NCBI GenBank assembly: GCA_030652345.1
Contig: JAUSAU010000060.1
Span: 1-5,886 of the forward strand
Source: Coriobacteriia bacterium
GTDB taxonomy: Bacteria > Actinomycetota > Coriobacteriia > Anaerosomatales > PALSA-660
Reading direction: 5' to 3'
Length of the DNA: 5,886 bases
Shown here piece by piece: positions 1 through 5,886 of the stretch. The notes under the pieces were generated by a model, which was given only the letters and a program-made list of their open reading frames with translations, did not search any database and had not been told where the DNA came from. Every line of letters begins with the position of its first letter. The first letter of the stretch is position 1. The position numbers were made by a program, and so were the translations under genes.

Positions 1-168
1 CTGCGATCGATGGCGTTCAGCTTCTACGTGATGATCATCGCCACCGGGACGTACGTGCTGTGGCCGGTCGACAGCGCCGGGAACGGACCGGACGCCTCAG
101 TGTGGCTGGCCGCCGCGCTGTGGGGGTCTTTCCTGATCGGCTACGTCTACAACCGGTTCAAGCACTGA
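1..168 (+). CDS. C-terminal end of a small two-helix membrane protein (partial, 5' end outside window)
   Basis: An open frame runs from base 1 to a TGA at 166-168 and encodes the last 55 residues of a protein whose start lies outside the window. The visible part has two hydrophobic stretches, about residues 4-21 (starting MAFSFYVMII) and 34-52 (including LAAALWGSFLIGY). They are joined by a short polar loop rich in Asp, Gly and Asn and followed by a basic tail ending NRFKH. This is the pattern of a small integral membrane protein with a helical hairpin at its C-terminus. I do not recognise the family; small DUF-type membrane proteins often encoded beside HTH regulators look similar, but that is only an impression. 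It converges on the exporter permease gene with a 26-base gap. The reading frame is well supported by the membrane pattern and by the stop falling just before the convergent gene; the function is unknown. Confidence 0.7.
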   Translation: MRSMAFSFYVMIIATGTYVLWPVDSAGNGPDASVWLAAALWGSFLIGYVYNRFKH

Positions 169-194
169 GCGTGCTGCTCGGGCGCAACGCGCTG

Positions 195-956
195 TCAGTC
201 CAAGATGAGCTTGCTACGCACGAACATACGCGAGGCGATCCGAAGCAGCACGGCGTCCGCGGCCAGCAGGACGACCGCGACCCATGCGAGGACCTGCGCC
301 GGCTGCCAGGTCTCGATCGCGCCCAGGATGGTGAGCTGGACCTCGCCGGGCAGCAGCGCCCACAGGCCGCCCAGGACGAACGCGACCGCCGGGAAGAACA
401 CGATGAGCCCCATGGAGAGCCGCAGGTTGGCCTGACGGACCGTCTCGGAGCGTAGCGACACCATGACGCCGATCGTCGCGCACAGCACCGTCAGCAGTAG
501 CCCGAGCACCACCACGCCGAACGTCTCCGGACCGTTCCACAGCAGCAGGTTCCGCCACGGGTCGAGGCGAACCACGGTGAGGTTCACAGTCGCGATGCTC
601 ATGACGGATACGAGCAGCAGCATCCCGTAGGCGACGGCGACCGCAGCGCCCACTTTCCCGAGAAGGATCGAGCCGTCCGAGAGCCGGCTGGCGAGCAGCG
701 TCTCCAGCGTGTGGCGCTCGCGCTCGCCTGCGATCGAGTCGGCCACGACCGCCATCACGAGCATGAGTGGCAACCATGCGAACGTGAGTGCGATGTAGGG
801 AACCGAGACCCACAGCCAGGCCGCGCGGTACGGCACGGCGATACCGAACACGATGAGGATGAGTCCGAAGAAGCCGACGCTGCCGCGCAGGCCCATACCG
901 CGGATGATGACCTCGCGCCATTCCTTGTCCATGACGATCCAGGCGTCAGCCAGCAT
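195..956 (-). CDS. ABC-2 type transporter permease
   Basis: This 253-residue membrane protein is the likely channel subunit of an ABC-2 type exporter, working with the ATPase encoded just upstream. Six hydrophobic segments are visible, at about residues 26-42, 50-72, 102-122, 145-168, 183-202 and 222-240. Between the second and third is the cytoplasmic signature of the family, GERERHTLETLLASRLSD (residues 77-94), followed by a conserved-looking Gly-Lys (100-101). In related permeases this amphipathic segment contacts the ATPase. The length is normal for a short ABC-2 permease. The start at 956 is supported by a strong Shine-Dalgarno, GGGGGAGG on the minus strand (966-973), nine bases upstream; Met9 is an alternative without such a site. 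The ATG lies inside the end of the ATPase gene (11-base overlap), which indicates co-transcription and translational coupling. The substrate cannot be read from the sequence; lipids, antibiotics, peptides and ions are all known for the superfamily. Confidence 0.9.
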   Translation of the reverse strand: MLADAWIVMDKEWREVIIRGMGLRGSVGFFGLILIVFGIAVPYRAAWLWVSVPYIALTFAWLPLMLVMAVVADSIAGERERHTLETLLASRLSDGSILLGKVGAAVAVAYGMLLLVSVMSIATVNLTVVRLDPWRNLLLWNGPETFGVVVLGLLLTVLCATIGVMVSLRSETVRQANLRLSMGLIVFFPAVAFVLGGLWALLPGEVQLTILGAIETWQPAQVLAWVAVVLLAADAVLLRIASRMFVRSKLILD

Positions 957-1890
957 CCGGGCCGACCTCCCCCACGAGGCTCAGGAACGCGTCTTCGAGG
1001 CTCTCCGACGCGCGTCGCACCTCTTCGATCTCGCCTCCGGCGCTCACCACGTACGCGACGATGGGCGGCGTCGCGCCGCCGGGGACGAGCTCGACGCACA
1101 GCCGGCCGTTGATGACCTCGGCGCCTGCGACGTCGTCCCGGTCGCACAGTCCGGCGAGCAGTGCCTCGTCGAAGCCGCGCCCGGTGATCTCGAGATGGTC
1201 GCCCGCGGCGGCGACCCGGATCTCGTCCGGGTGTCCGAACGCGATGAGGCTCCCGCGACGCACGACGCCCACGAGCGAGCAGAGGCGCTCGGCCTCGGCC
1301 AGGTTGTGGGTGGTGAGGAACACCGTGAGGCCCTCTTCTGCCACAAGACGGAGCAGGTCGTCGCGAAGCGCCGCGGCCGCGATCGGGTCGAGCCCCGCGG
1401 TCGGCTCGTCGAGGAAGACCAGCCGCGGGCGGTGCAGGAGTGTGCGCAGCACCGCGAGCTTCTGCTTCATGCCGCGACTCCACGTTCCGACCAGCTGGTC
1501 GCGCCTGTCCCACAGATCGATACTCTCGAGCAGTTCGCGTATGCGCGTCGCGCGCTCGGCCCGCGGTATGTGCCACGCACGTCCGTAGAAGTCGAGGTTC
1601 TCGTACGCGGACAGCCGTTCGTACAGGCCGCTGTGCTCCATGAGGGCGCCCGACGCCGCGCGGATCGGACCCGGGTCGGTGCGAACGTCGTGGCCGAGGA
1701 CCTTCAGCGTGCCCGCATCGGGCGCGAGGAGGCCGAGCAGCAGACGGATGGTCGTGGTCTTCCCCGACCCGTTCGGCCCCAGGAAGCCGAAGACGCTGCC
1801 TTCCGGCACCTCGATGGACAGCGCGTCCACGGCGCGCACGGGCCCGAACGAGCGCGTGAGTCCCTCTGTGCGGATGGCGATGTTCGTCAT
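946..1890 (-). CDS. ABC-2 type transporter ATP-binding protein
   Basis: This protein (314 residues) is the nucleotide-binding subunit that powers the adjacent permease. The ABC domain spans about residues 5-220. It has Walker A GPNGSGKTT (38-46), the signature WSRGMKQK (137-144, the drug/ion exporter variant of LSGGQ), Walker B with catalytic Glu LVFLDEP (157-163), the D-loop AGLDP (165-169) and the switch His195 in LTTHNLAEAE. A C-terminal domain of about 95 residues with an alternating beta pattern follows, as in DrrA/NatA-like exporter ATPases (DUF4162-type). The Q-loop position is Glu85 (MEHSGLY) rather than Gln. The start is uncertain: Met at 1890 gives MTNIAIRTEGL, while an in-frame Met at 1899 adds three residues. 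Neither has a good Shine-Dalgarno, and leaderless translation from 1890 is possible. The frame stays open far upstream, but that extension is antisense to the glycosyltransferase and is not coding. The gene is first in a two-gene operon with the permease. Confidence 0.92.
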   Translation of the reverse strand: MTNIAIRTEGLTRSFGPVRAVDALSIEVPEGSVFGFLGPNGSGKTTTIRLLLGLLAPDAGTLKVLGHDVRTDPGPIRAASGALMEHSGLYERLSAYENLDFYGRAWHIPRAERATRIRELLESIDLWDRRDQLVGTWSRGMKQKLAVLRTLLHRPRLVFLDEPTAGLDPIAAAALRDDLLRLVAEEGLTVFLTTHNLAEAERLCSLVGVVRRGSLIAFGHPDEIRVAAAGDHLEITGRGFDEALLAGLCDRDDVAGAEVINGRLCVELVPGGATPPIVAYVVSAGGEIEEVRRASESLEDAFLSLVGEVGPDAG

Positions 1891-1933
1891 GCCGTCCATC
1901 TTACGTGTCCCGCAGGTCGCCTGGAGGATGCGA

Positions 1934-1939
1934 TACGAT
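1934..1939 (+). promoter_or_regulatory. Possible -10 box for the glycosyltransferase gene
   Basis: TACGAT matches four of six bases of TATAAT, including the key first A and last T. It would start transcription near 1946 and leave a leader of about 53 bases before the GTG at 1999. No convincing -35 hexamer lies 16-18 bases upstream, so this is a weak call. A perfect 10-bp palindrome, GGACGCGTCC, follows at 1941-1950. Confidence 0.25.
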
Positions 1940-1998
1940 GGGACGCGTCCATGCGCCCTCCAGAAGCGGCGCGCACTCGAACCGCGGAGATACCCCTC

Positions 1999-3243
1999 GT
2001 GAGGATCGGCTTCTTCACCGACACGTACACACCGCAGATCAACGGTGTCGTGAACTCGATACGCCTCTTCGCTCGCGCTCTCGAGCGGCAGGGGCATTCC
2101 GTCTACATCTTCGCGCCCACGCCGCGGCAGGCCGCGGACGGACCGCACGTGATCCGCATCCCCTCGCTCCCCTTCGTCTTCCAGCCCGAGATGCGCGTGG
2201 CCGCGATCTACACGACGCACGCGCACCGGCTCGTGCGACGGGCGAACCTCGACATCATCCACAGCCACGACCCGTTCGCCGTAGGGCTGTTCGGGATGGC
2301 GATGGCGCGGCACTTCCGCATCCCCTACGTGCACACGTACCACACGCTCTATCCCGAGTACGTGCACTACGTCTGGGAGACCGAGTTCACCCGTGATCTT
2401 GCGGAGCGGTTGTCTCGCGACTTCTGCAACCAGTGCGACACGGTCATCGCCCCGTCGACCAAGATCAACCGAGCGCTCGTCGAATGGGGCACCCGCACGC
2501 CGGTGATCACACTTCCGACCGGGGTGGACACGCACACGTTCTCCCAGCGCGATCCGGAGGCCGTCGAGGCGTTCCGCCGGCGCTTCGCGATCCCTGAGGG
2601 CGACAGGTTGCTCGCGTTCGTGGGGCGACTGGGGCTCGAGAAGAACGTCGACGCGCTCATCGATGCGATGTCGTTCGTGCGGACCCCCGGCGCGCGGCTG
2701 CTCGTGGTCGGCGACGGCCCACACCGAGAGGACCTCGAGCGCCACATCGCGAAGGACCGCGTCTCGGACCGCGTGACCTTCACCGGCTATCTCGGCCCCG
2801 ACGACGTCCGCGCCGCGTATCACGCCTCCGAGACGCTCTTCTTCGCCTCCACGAGCGAGACGCAGGGCCTCGTCATCGCCGAGGCGATGGCCACCGGGCT
2901 GCCGGTGATCGCAGTGAATGACCTCGCGATAGCCGACGCCGTGACCGACGGTGTCAACGGCTTCCTGGTCCCGGAGGACCCTCGGGCGCTCGCGAAGGCG
3001 GTCGACCGCCTGCTGGGCGATGCGTCGCTTCGCTCATCCATGTCCGCGGCATCGCTCGAGCGCGCCGAGGACCTGTGCATCGACCGTCAGGCAGGGCGGC
3101 TCGTGGAGATCTACGAGGCGCTCGTGGCGGCCAGTCCCTCGCCGAGACGAGGTGGCGAAGCGACCATCGTCGGAAGGCGCGTCATGCGGCAGATAGGCTC
3201 GCTGCGCCGCCGCGGCAGCCGGATGGTGCGACGGTACCTGTAG
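1999..3243 (+). CDS. GT4-family glycosyltransferase, similar to diacylglycerol 3-glucosyltransferases
   Basis: This is a complete GT-B fold retaining glycosyltransferase of 414 residues, the usual length for family GT4. The N-terminal acceptor domain opens with MRIGFFTDTYTPQINGVV, including the glycine-rich acceptor loop, and carries HSHDPF (88-93) and HTYHTLYPEYVHY (112-124). Those last two motifs resemble 1,2-diacylglycerol 3-alpha-glucosyltransferases and related membrane-associated enzymes. The sugar-nucleotide domain has FVGRLGLEKN (207-216, with Arg210 and Lys215 for phosphate contact), LVVGDGP (235-241) and the E-x7-E motif at Glu287 and Glu295. The last 22 residues are rich in Arg and could form an amphipathic helix against anionic lipid. 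The likely role is transfer of a hexose from a nucleotide sugar to a lipid at the inner membrane face; donor and acceptor are inferred from motif likeness, and PimB/MgtA-like mannosyl transfer is an alternative. The GTG start at 1999 has GGAG nine bases upstream (1986-1989). An in-frame ATG at 1951 would add 16 residues ahead of the normal family N-terminus and is less likely. Confidence 0.9.
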   Translation: MRIGFFTDTYTPQINGVVNSIRLFARALERQGHSVYIFAPTPRQAADGPHVIRIPSLPFVFQPEMRVAAIYTTHAHRLVRRANLDIIHSHDPFAVGLFGMAMARHFRIPYVHTYHTLYPEYVHYVWETEFTRDLAERLSRDFCNQCDTVIAPSTKINRALVEWGTRTPVITLPTGVDTHTFSQRDPEAVEAFRRRFAIPEGDRLLAFVGRLGLEKNVDALIDAMSFVRTPGARLLVVGDGPHREDLERHIAKDRVSDRVTFTGYLGPDDVRAAYHASETLFFASTSETQGLVIAEAMATGLPVIAVNDLAIADAVTDGVNGFLVPEDPRALAKAVDRLLGDASLRSSMSAASLERAEDLCIDRQAGRLVEIYEALVAASPSPRRGGEATIVGRRVMRQIGSLRRRGSRMVRRYL

Positions 3244-3252
3244 GGACGCGAA

Positions 3253-3274
3253 GGGGCGCCCCGAAGGGCGCCCC
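3253..3274. terminator. GC hairpin between convergent genes, probable transcription terminator
   Basis: A perfect 9-bp stem, GGGGCGCCC at 3253-3261 pairing with GGGCGCCCC at 3266-3274, closes a CGAA tetraloop. It starts nine bases after the glycosyltransferase stop and ends 28 bases before the lipoprotein stop, where a bidirectional terminator would be expected. Neither strand has a real T-tract after the stem, so it is not a textbook intrinsic terminator. T-poor hairpins at gene ends are common in high-GC bacteria. Confidence 0.65.
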
Positions 3275-3302
3275 GTAGGCGCGCGAGCCTGACTCCTCTC
3301 GC

Positions 3303-5453
3303 CTAGATCCTATAGTGCCAGTACGGCATGATCTCGAGGAGTCGCCTGACGAAGGTGGAGCTCACCGAGTACTCCCCGCCCACCAGGAGCGGCACCGTGA
3401 GGCCGCGTCCGGCCATCTCAGACCTGATGTACGCTTCCAGATCGGCATTGAGAGAGCGCGGCGCGGTGAGGACGACCGGGACCGACCAGGGGAGGAGACT
3501 CGCCGCGGTCACTCCGGAGCCTACGGATGTGTCTTTGACGAGATCCGCGGGCGCGACCCCGAGAGCGCCCGCCGCAAGAGCCTCGTGGAGGTGCCCGGCG
3601 ATGAAGAGGAGGTCCGGCGTGAGCCATCCCTTGGCCCGACCCCACCTGACCACCGCAGTCGACGTCCGGTATGTGTCGCGCCCGTAGATCCGATCGGCCT
3701 TCGCCACCTTCAGTGAGTGGCGCACCCTGTCCGAGACGTTGCCCGTCCCGCCGATGATGTAGCGGCGCGACAGCCGCAGCTTCGTGAGCGCTGTCTTCGT
3801 GACCAGCGGGACGGAGTTGCGACGCACGAACAGGACCGGGATGTGCTGACCGGCCGAGATGGCGCCGGTCGACGCCGCGTCGATCCACTTGCTGCGGTAT
3901 GAACCGTTGAGGATCATCGCCTCCGCGGGCATCGTGTCTCCGTGCGATGCGAGCACCGACTTCATGCGGTACGCGACCAAGGCCGCGGTCGTGTAGCGAT
4001 CGCGGCCGCCGATGCGGTCGATGGTCCCGGTGCCCTTGAGCGCCGACAGCTGCCTGTAGGCTGCCGACGACACCGCCGTCGTCCCGCCGATCACATGGAT
4101 GTTGACCCTGCCCTTGTTGGCATCGCGTATGGCGACGATCGCTTCCTTCGTGGAGGCGGGTACGGATCGGTAGTTCGTGAGCAGGAGCGGCGCGCCGTAC
4201 ACGCCGCACAGGCCCGGCGCGACGATCGCGTCCGGCGACCCATTGTCATAGCCGGCCGTGACCACGACCTCGTAGCCCCACACTGACGCGAGGCTGTCCG
4301 CCTCGAGACTCGCCTTGACCGGCACCTCGCCGGCCGTGATCGCGCCGGAGACCTGCTCGACGTCGCCAGAGACGTCCAGCCCTGCGCGAAGCTTGGCCAT
4401 GTTCGCCAGCGTGTCGAACCGGTTGCCGCCCACGATGCGCGGCGGAGTGGGACGGAAGCGCGTGAGGAACAGCTTGTTCGTGCCCCGCTGCTGCCACAGG
4501 AACGTCTCGAAGTCCCATGCGAACTGCGTGGGGTCGTAGCCCGCGTACGTCAGCTGGTCGCCGGCCTGGTGGACCTCGTAGGACTGCACGGCCACCGCAC
4601 GTGTGCGGACGGATGGGGTGCAGTAGTCCTCGAACCAGGTGACGTAGTTGCCGTCGAATCCACCCATGTCCTTGGACTTCACGCCGGGAGCGATCTCGGT
4701 CGTCTCGTCGGAGGGGCTCGGCCGGTAGTAGATCTTGCGCTTGCCGGAACCGTCTTGCTCGGTCCATGACAGCGCGCCGTAGTGGTTCCATACGCGCTCG
4801 ACGGTGACATCGGTCCCGACAACAGGAGCGGAGTGGACCACCGGTGTGCCTACCAGATAGGCCGTCTTGATCGTGTCCGACGTGTTCCAGCTCAGCCACG
4901 ATTCCTGGATGCGAACACTGCCGAAGGCACCCTCGGTCAGAGTGTCGTACGGGGTCGACGTGTCGCCGGTCTCGATGTCGACGACCCGCAGCTCCGTCGT
5001 CCCGTCGCCCTCGCTCTGGAAGGCCACCCATCGCTCGCCGAAGTCCTCAGGCACGATCCCCGCGAGGAAGGTCTCCTCGACACTGTTCAGGGGGTTCACG
5101 ATGTGGACCCCGGACTCATCGGTGCGGTACGCGACGAGCGGGTAGGAATGGGAGCCATCCCGGCCGCCGATGGCGGTCCAGCCGCTGAGCGCCTGCGTCG
5201 TGATCGTGGAGACGGTGTCGTCCTCCGCGATGTACTTGACCGGGCCCTTATAGCTGGGTCCAGCCTCGACCCATGACGCCTGGCTGTCGTGCACGTCGAG
5301 CCCGCTGCGATACTCGTTCGCAGCACCCGGCTGTGTCGTGAAGGGCATGATGTCCATCTCGATCTGATCCGGGGTGGTGCACCCCGTCGCGGCGATCGCC
5401 ACGAGCATGAACGCCAGCACCAGTGCCAGACGTATGAGTACCGACTTTCGCAT
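3303..5453 (-). CDS. Lipoprotein with probable seven-bladed beta-propeller and three cell-wall-binding repeat 2 (CWB2) domains
   Basis: This is a 716-residue exported protein. The N-terminus is a lipoprotein signal: a basic start (MRKSVLIR), a hydrophobic core and a lipobox ending ATGC with Cys25, so lipid attachment to the outer face of the membrane is expected. Residues about 50-335 hold seven weakly alike units, each with a core aromatic strand (Trp61, Tyr109, Phe145, Trp189, Trp230, Trp273, Trp320) spaced 36-48 residues apart, as in a beta-propeller. Residues 339-716 hold three CWB2 (PF04122-type) units. They begin RIVGGNRFDT (339), RIGGRDRYTT (480) and RIYGRDTYRT (588), and each later has a GG strand: HVIGGTTAVS, YIIGGTGNVS and LLVGGEYSVS. 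In clostridial S-layer proteins such triplets bind an anionic wall polymer. Role is inferred: a surface protein held both by lipid and by the wall. Met at 5453 is preferred over Met at 5459 because the Shine-Dalgarno AGGGGGAG (5463-5470) is nine bases from the former and only three from the latter. Confidence 0.88.
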   Translation of the reverse strand: MRKSVLIRLALVLAFMLVAIAATGCTTPDQIEMDIMPFTTQPGAANEYRSGLDVHDSQASWVEAGPSYKGPVKYIAEDDTVSTITTQALSGWTAIGGRDGSHSYPLVAYRTDESGVHIVNPLNSVEETFLAGIVPEDFGERWVAFQSEGDGTTELRVVDIETGDTSTPYDTLTEGAFGSVRIQESWLSWNTSDTIKTAYLVGTPVVHSAPVVGTDVTVERVWNHYGALSWTEQDGSGKRKIYYRPSPSDETTEIAPGVKSKDMGGFDGNYVTWFEDYCTPSVRTRAVAVQSYEVHQAGDQLTYAGYDPTQFAWDFETFLWQQRGTNKLFLTRFRPTPPRIVGGNRFDTLANMAKLRAGLDVSGDVEQVSGAITAGEVPVKASLEADSLASVWGYEVVVTAGYDNGSPDAIVAPGLCGVYGAPLLLTNYRSVPASTKEAIVAIRDANKGRVNIHVIGGTTAVSSAAYRQLSALKGTGTIDRIGGRDRYTTAALVAYRMKSVLASHGDTMPAEAMILNGSYRSKWIDAASTGAISAGQHIPVLFVRRNSVPLVTKTALTKLRLSRRYIIGGTGNVSDRVRHSLKVAKADRIYGRDTYRTSTAVVRWGRAKGWLTPDLLFIAGHLHEALAAGALGVAPADLVKDTSVGSGVTAASLLPWSVPVVLTAPRSLNADLEAYIRSEMAGRGLTVPLLVGGEYSVSSTFVRRLLEIMPYWHYRI

Positions 5454-5462
5454 CCGCATGTT

Positions 5463-5470
5463 CTCCCCCT
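5463..5470 (-). promoter_or_regulatory. Ribosome binding site of the CWB2 lipoprotein gene (decides the start)
   Basis: Read on the minus strand this is AGGGGGAG, a strong Shine-Dalgarno. It lies nine bases before the ATG at 5453 and three bases before the in-frame ATG at 5459, which favours the inner start. No convincing -35/-10 pair was found for this gene; a small AT-rich patch at 5496-5510 may contain its -10 region. Confidence 0.55.
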
Positions 5471-5541
5471 TGCTGGGTCCGCTCCCCGTGAGCGCGATAG
5501 AGAGAATATGCCCTGCCGGTGACGCGCGCGCCAGAGGCAAC

Positions 5542-5570
5542 TTGTTCCATGCCGCCCCAAGGCGCATAAT
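5542..5570 (+). promoter_or_regulatory. Sigma70-type promoter of the UvrD-like helicase gene
   Basis: The -35 hexamer TTGTTC (5542-5547) and -10 hexamer CATAAT (5565-5570, five of six consensus bases) are separated by exactly 17 bases. Transcription should start near 5577, giving a leader of about 37 bases before the ATG at 5614. A LexA-like box overlaps the last base of the -10 and the predicted start point. This is the best promoter in the window. Confidence 0.6.
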
Positions 5571-5585
5571 CGAACGTGTGTTCGC
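5570..5585. promoter_or_regulatory. LexA (SOS) operator upstream of the helicase gene
   Basis: The core at 5571-5584, CGAACGTGTGTTCG, is a perfect 5-bp inverted repeat around GTGT. It fits the Gram-positive LexA consensus CGAACRNRYGTTCG at every position, with the flanking T at 5570 also matching the actinobacterial TCGAAC half-site; the other flank is C rather than A. It overlaps the -10 box end and the predicted transcription start, so bound LexA would block RNA polymerase. DNA damage would then induce the helicase. Consensus knowledge is from Bacillus and Mycobacterium; repression here is inferred. Confidence 0.7.
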
Positions 5586-5613
5586 TCCTCGATCCGTTCG
5601 CTGCGGAGGCCCG

Positions 5614-5886
5614 ATGCCGACAACTGATGCCCTGGCCGACGTACTCGCGGAGCTCAACAGCGCCCAGCACGCGGCCGTCACGCACGGCGACGCGCCGCTG
5701 CTCATCGTGGCCGGCGCGGGCACCGGCAAGACCACCACACTCGCGAACCGCGTGGCAGTCCACATCTCAGAGGGCGTCGACCCGCGCAGGATCCTGCTAC
5801 TCACCTTCACGCGTCGTGCGGCGCAGGAGATGACGCGGCGTGTCGACGGCATCCTGCGACGGCTGCGTGGCGAAGGCGTGCGCATG
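5614..5886 (+). CDS. UvrD/PcrA-family superfamily 1 DNA helicase (N-terminal 91 residues; 3' end outside window)
   Basis: The visible part is the start of helicase domain 1A of an SF1 UvrD/PcrA/Rep-type enzyme, an ATP-driven 3'-5' DNA translocase used in repair, replication restart or recombination. It shows the Q-motif LNSAQHAAV (14-22), which contacts adenine, Walker A (motif I) AGAGTGKTTTL (33-43) with catalytic Lys39, and motif Ia LLTFTRRAAQEM (62-73), which contacts single-stranded DNA. The rest, including the DExx box, is cut off by the window end, so UvrD, PcrA, Rep and AdnAB-like types cannot be told apart; the gene symbol is therefore left blank. The ATG at 5614 follows GGAGG at 5605-5609 with four bases between, and only about 13 residues precede the Q-motif, as usual. 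An in-frame GTG at 5578 falls in the operator and is unlikely. The upstream promoter and LexA box indicate SOS control. The gene is divergent from the CWB2 lipoprotein gene. Confidence 0.92.
   Translation, partial: MPTTDALADVLAELNSAQHAAVTHGDAPLLIVAGAGTGKTTTLANRVAVHISEGVDPRRILLLTFTRRAAQEMTRRVDGILRRLRGEGVRM

Noticed and set aside
167..192. Imperfect hairpin between the first membrane protein gene and the permease gene as a terminator
   Set aside because: Only about eight pairs form, with bulges, and there is no T-tract on either strand; too weak to call.
853..1998. Long open + frame running through the exporter genes into the glycosyltransferase
   Set aside because: It is antisense to well-supported ATPase and permease domains and shows no protein family features. 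GC-rich DNA leaves such frames open. The real gene starts at the GTG at 1999 with its own Shine-Dalgarno.
1900..2823. Upstream extension of the exporter ATPase frame, antisense to the glycosyltransferase
   Set aside because: The extension is low-complexity and rich in Arg, Val, Glu and His, typical of a shadow frame, and it opposes conserved GT4 motifs. The ABC domain begins normally at Met 1890.
3275..3302. T-tract completing an intrinsic terminator after the 9-bp hairpin
   Set aside because: The bases after the stem are GC-rich, with only a short pyrimidine run (CTCCTCTC), so a classical U-tract is absent.
5460..5885. Upstream extension of the CWB2 lipoprotein frame across the intergenic region and helicase gene
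   Set aside because: The lipoprotein signal peptide at 5453 fixes the true N-terminus, and the extension is antisense to Walker A and motif Ia of the helicase.
1..5886. CRISPR array, insertion sequence, tRNA or toxin-antitoxin pair
   Set aside because: I saw no regularly spaced direct repeats, transposase motifs, terminal inverted repeats, tRNA cloverleaf or paired small genes on either strand. Coding fills nearly all of the window, and the longest non-coding stretch is about 160 bases.

Overview
The window is high-GC bacterial DNA with dense, mostly short-spaced genes. GC-rich codon use, a two-gene ABC-2 exporter, a GT4 glycolipid-type glycosyltransferase, a cell-wall-binding-repeat-2 (CWB2) lipoprotein and a LexA box of the Gram-positive type all point to a high-GC Gram-positive. 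My best guess is Actinomycetota, possibly a Coriobacteriia-like lineage. That placement is inference from gene content and cannot be proven from 5.9 kb.

Layout from left to right: (1) the last 55 residues of a small membrane protein on the + strand, ending at 168; (2) on the - strand, a two-gene ABC-2 type exporter, with the ATPase gene (946-1890) first and the six-helix permease gene (195-956) second, overlapping it by 11 bases; (3) a 108-base divergent intergenic region; (4) on the + strand, a complete GT4 glycosyltransferase (1999-3243) resembling diacylglycerol glucosyltransferases; (5) a perfect 9-bp GC hairpin between convergent genes (3253-3274); (6) on the - strand, a large lipoprotein (3303-5453) with a probable seven-bladed beta-propeller and three C-terminal CWB2 repeats; (7) a 160-base divergent intergenic region with a good sigma70-type promoter and a LexA/SOS box; (8) on the + strand, the first 91 codons of a UvrD/PcrA-family helicase, cut by the window end.

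Three of the genes concern the cell envelope (exporter, glycolipid-type glycosyltransferase, wall-associated lipoprotein), but they lie in separate transcription units and nothing shows that they work as one pathway. The helicase is a DNA repair gene, and its promoter carries the clearest regulatory signal in the window. I see no mobile element, CRISPR array, RNA gene or toxin-antitoxin pair, and no convincing sign of a wholly new system. The best leads are the propeller-CWB2 lipoprotein architecture and the SOS box over the helicase promoter.
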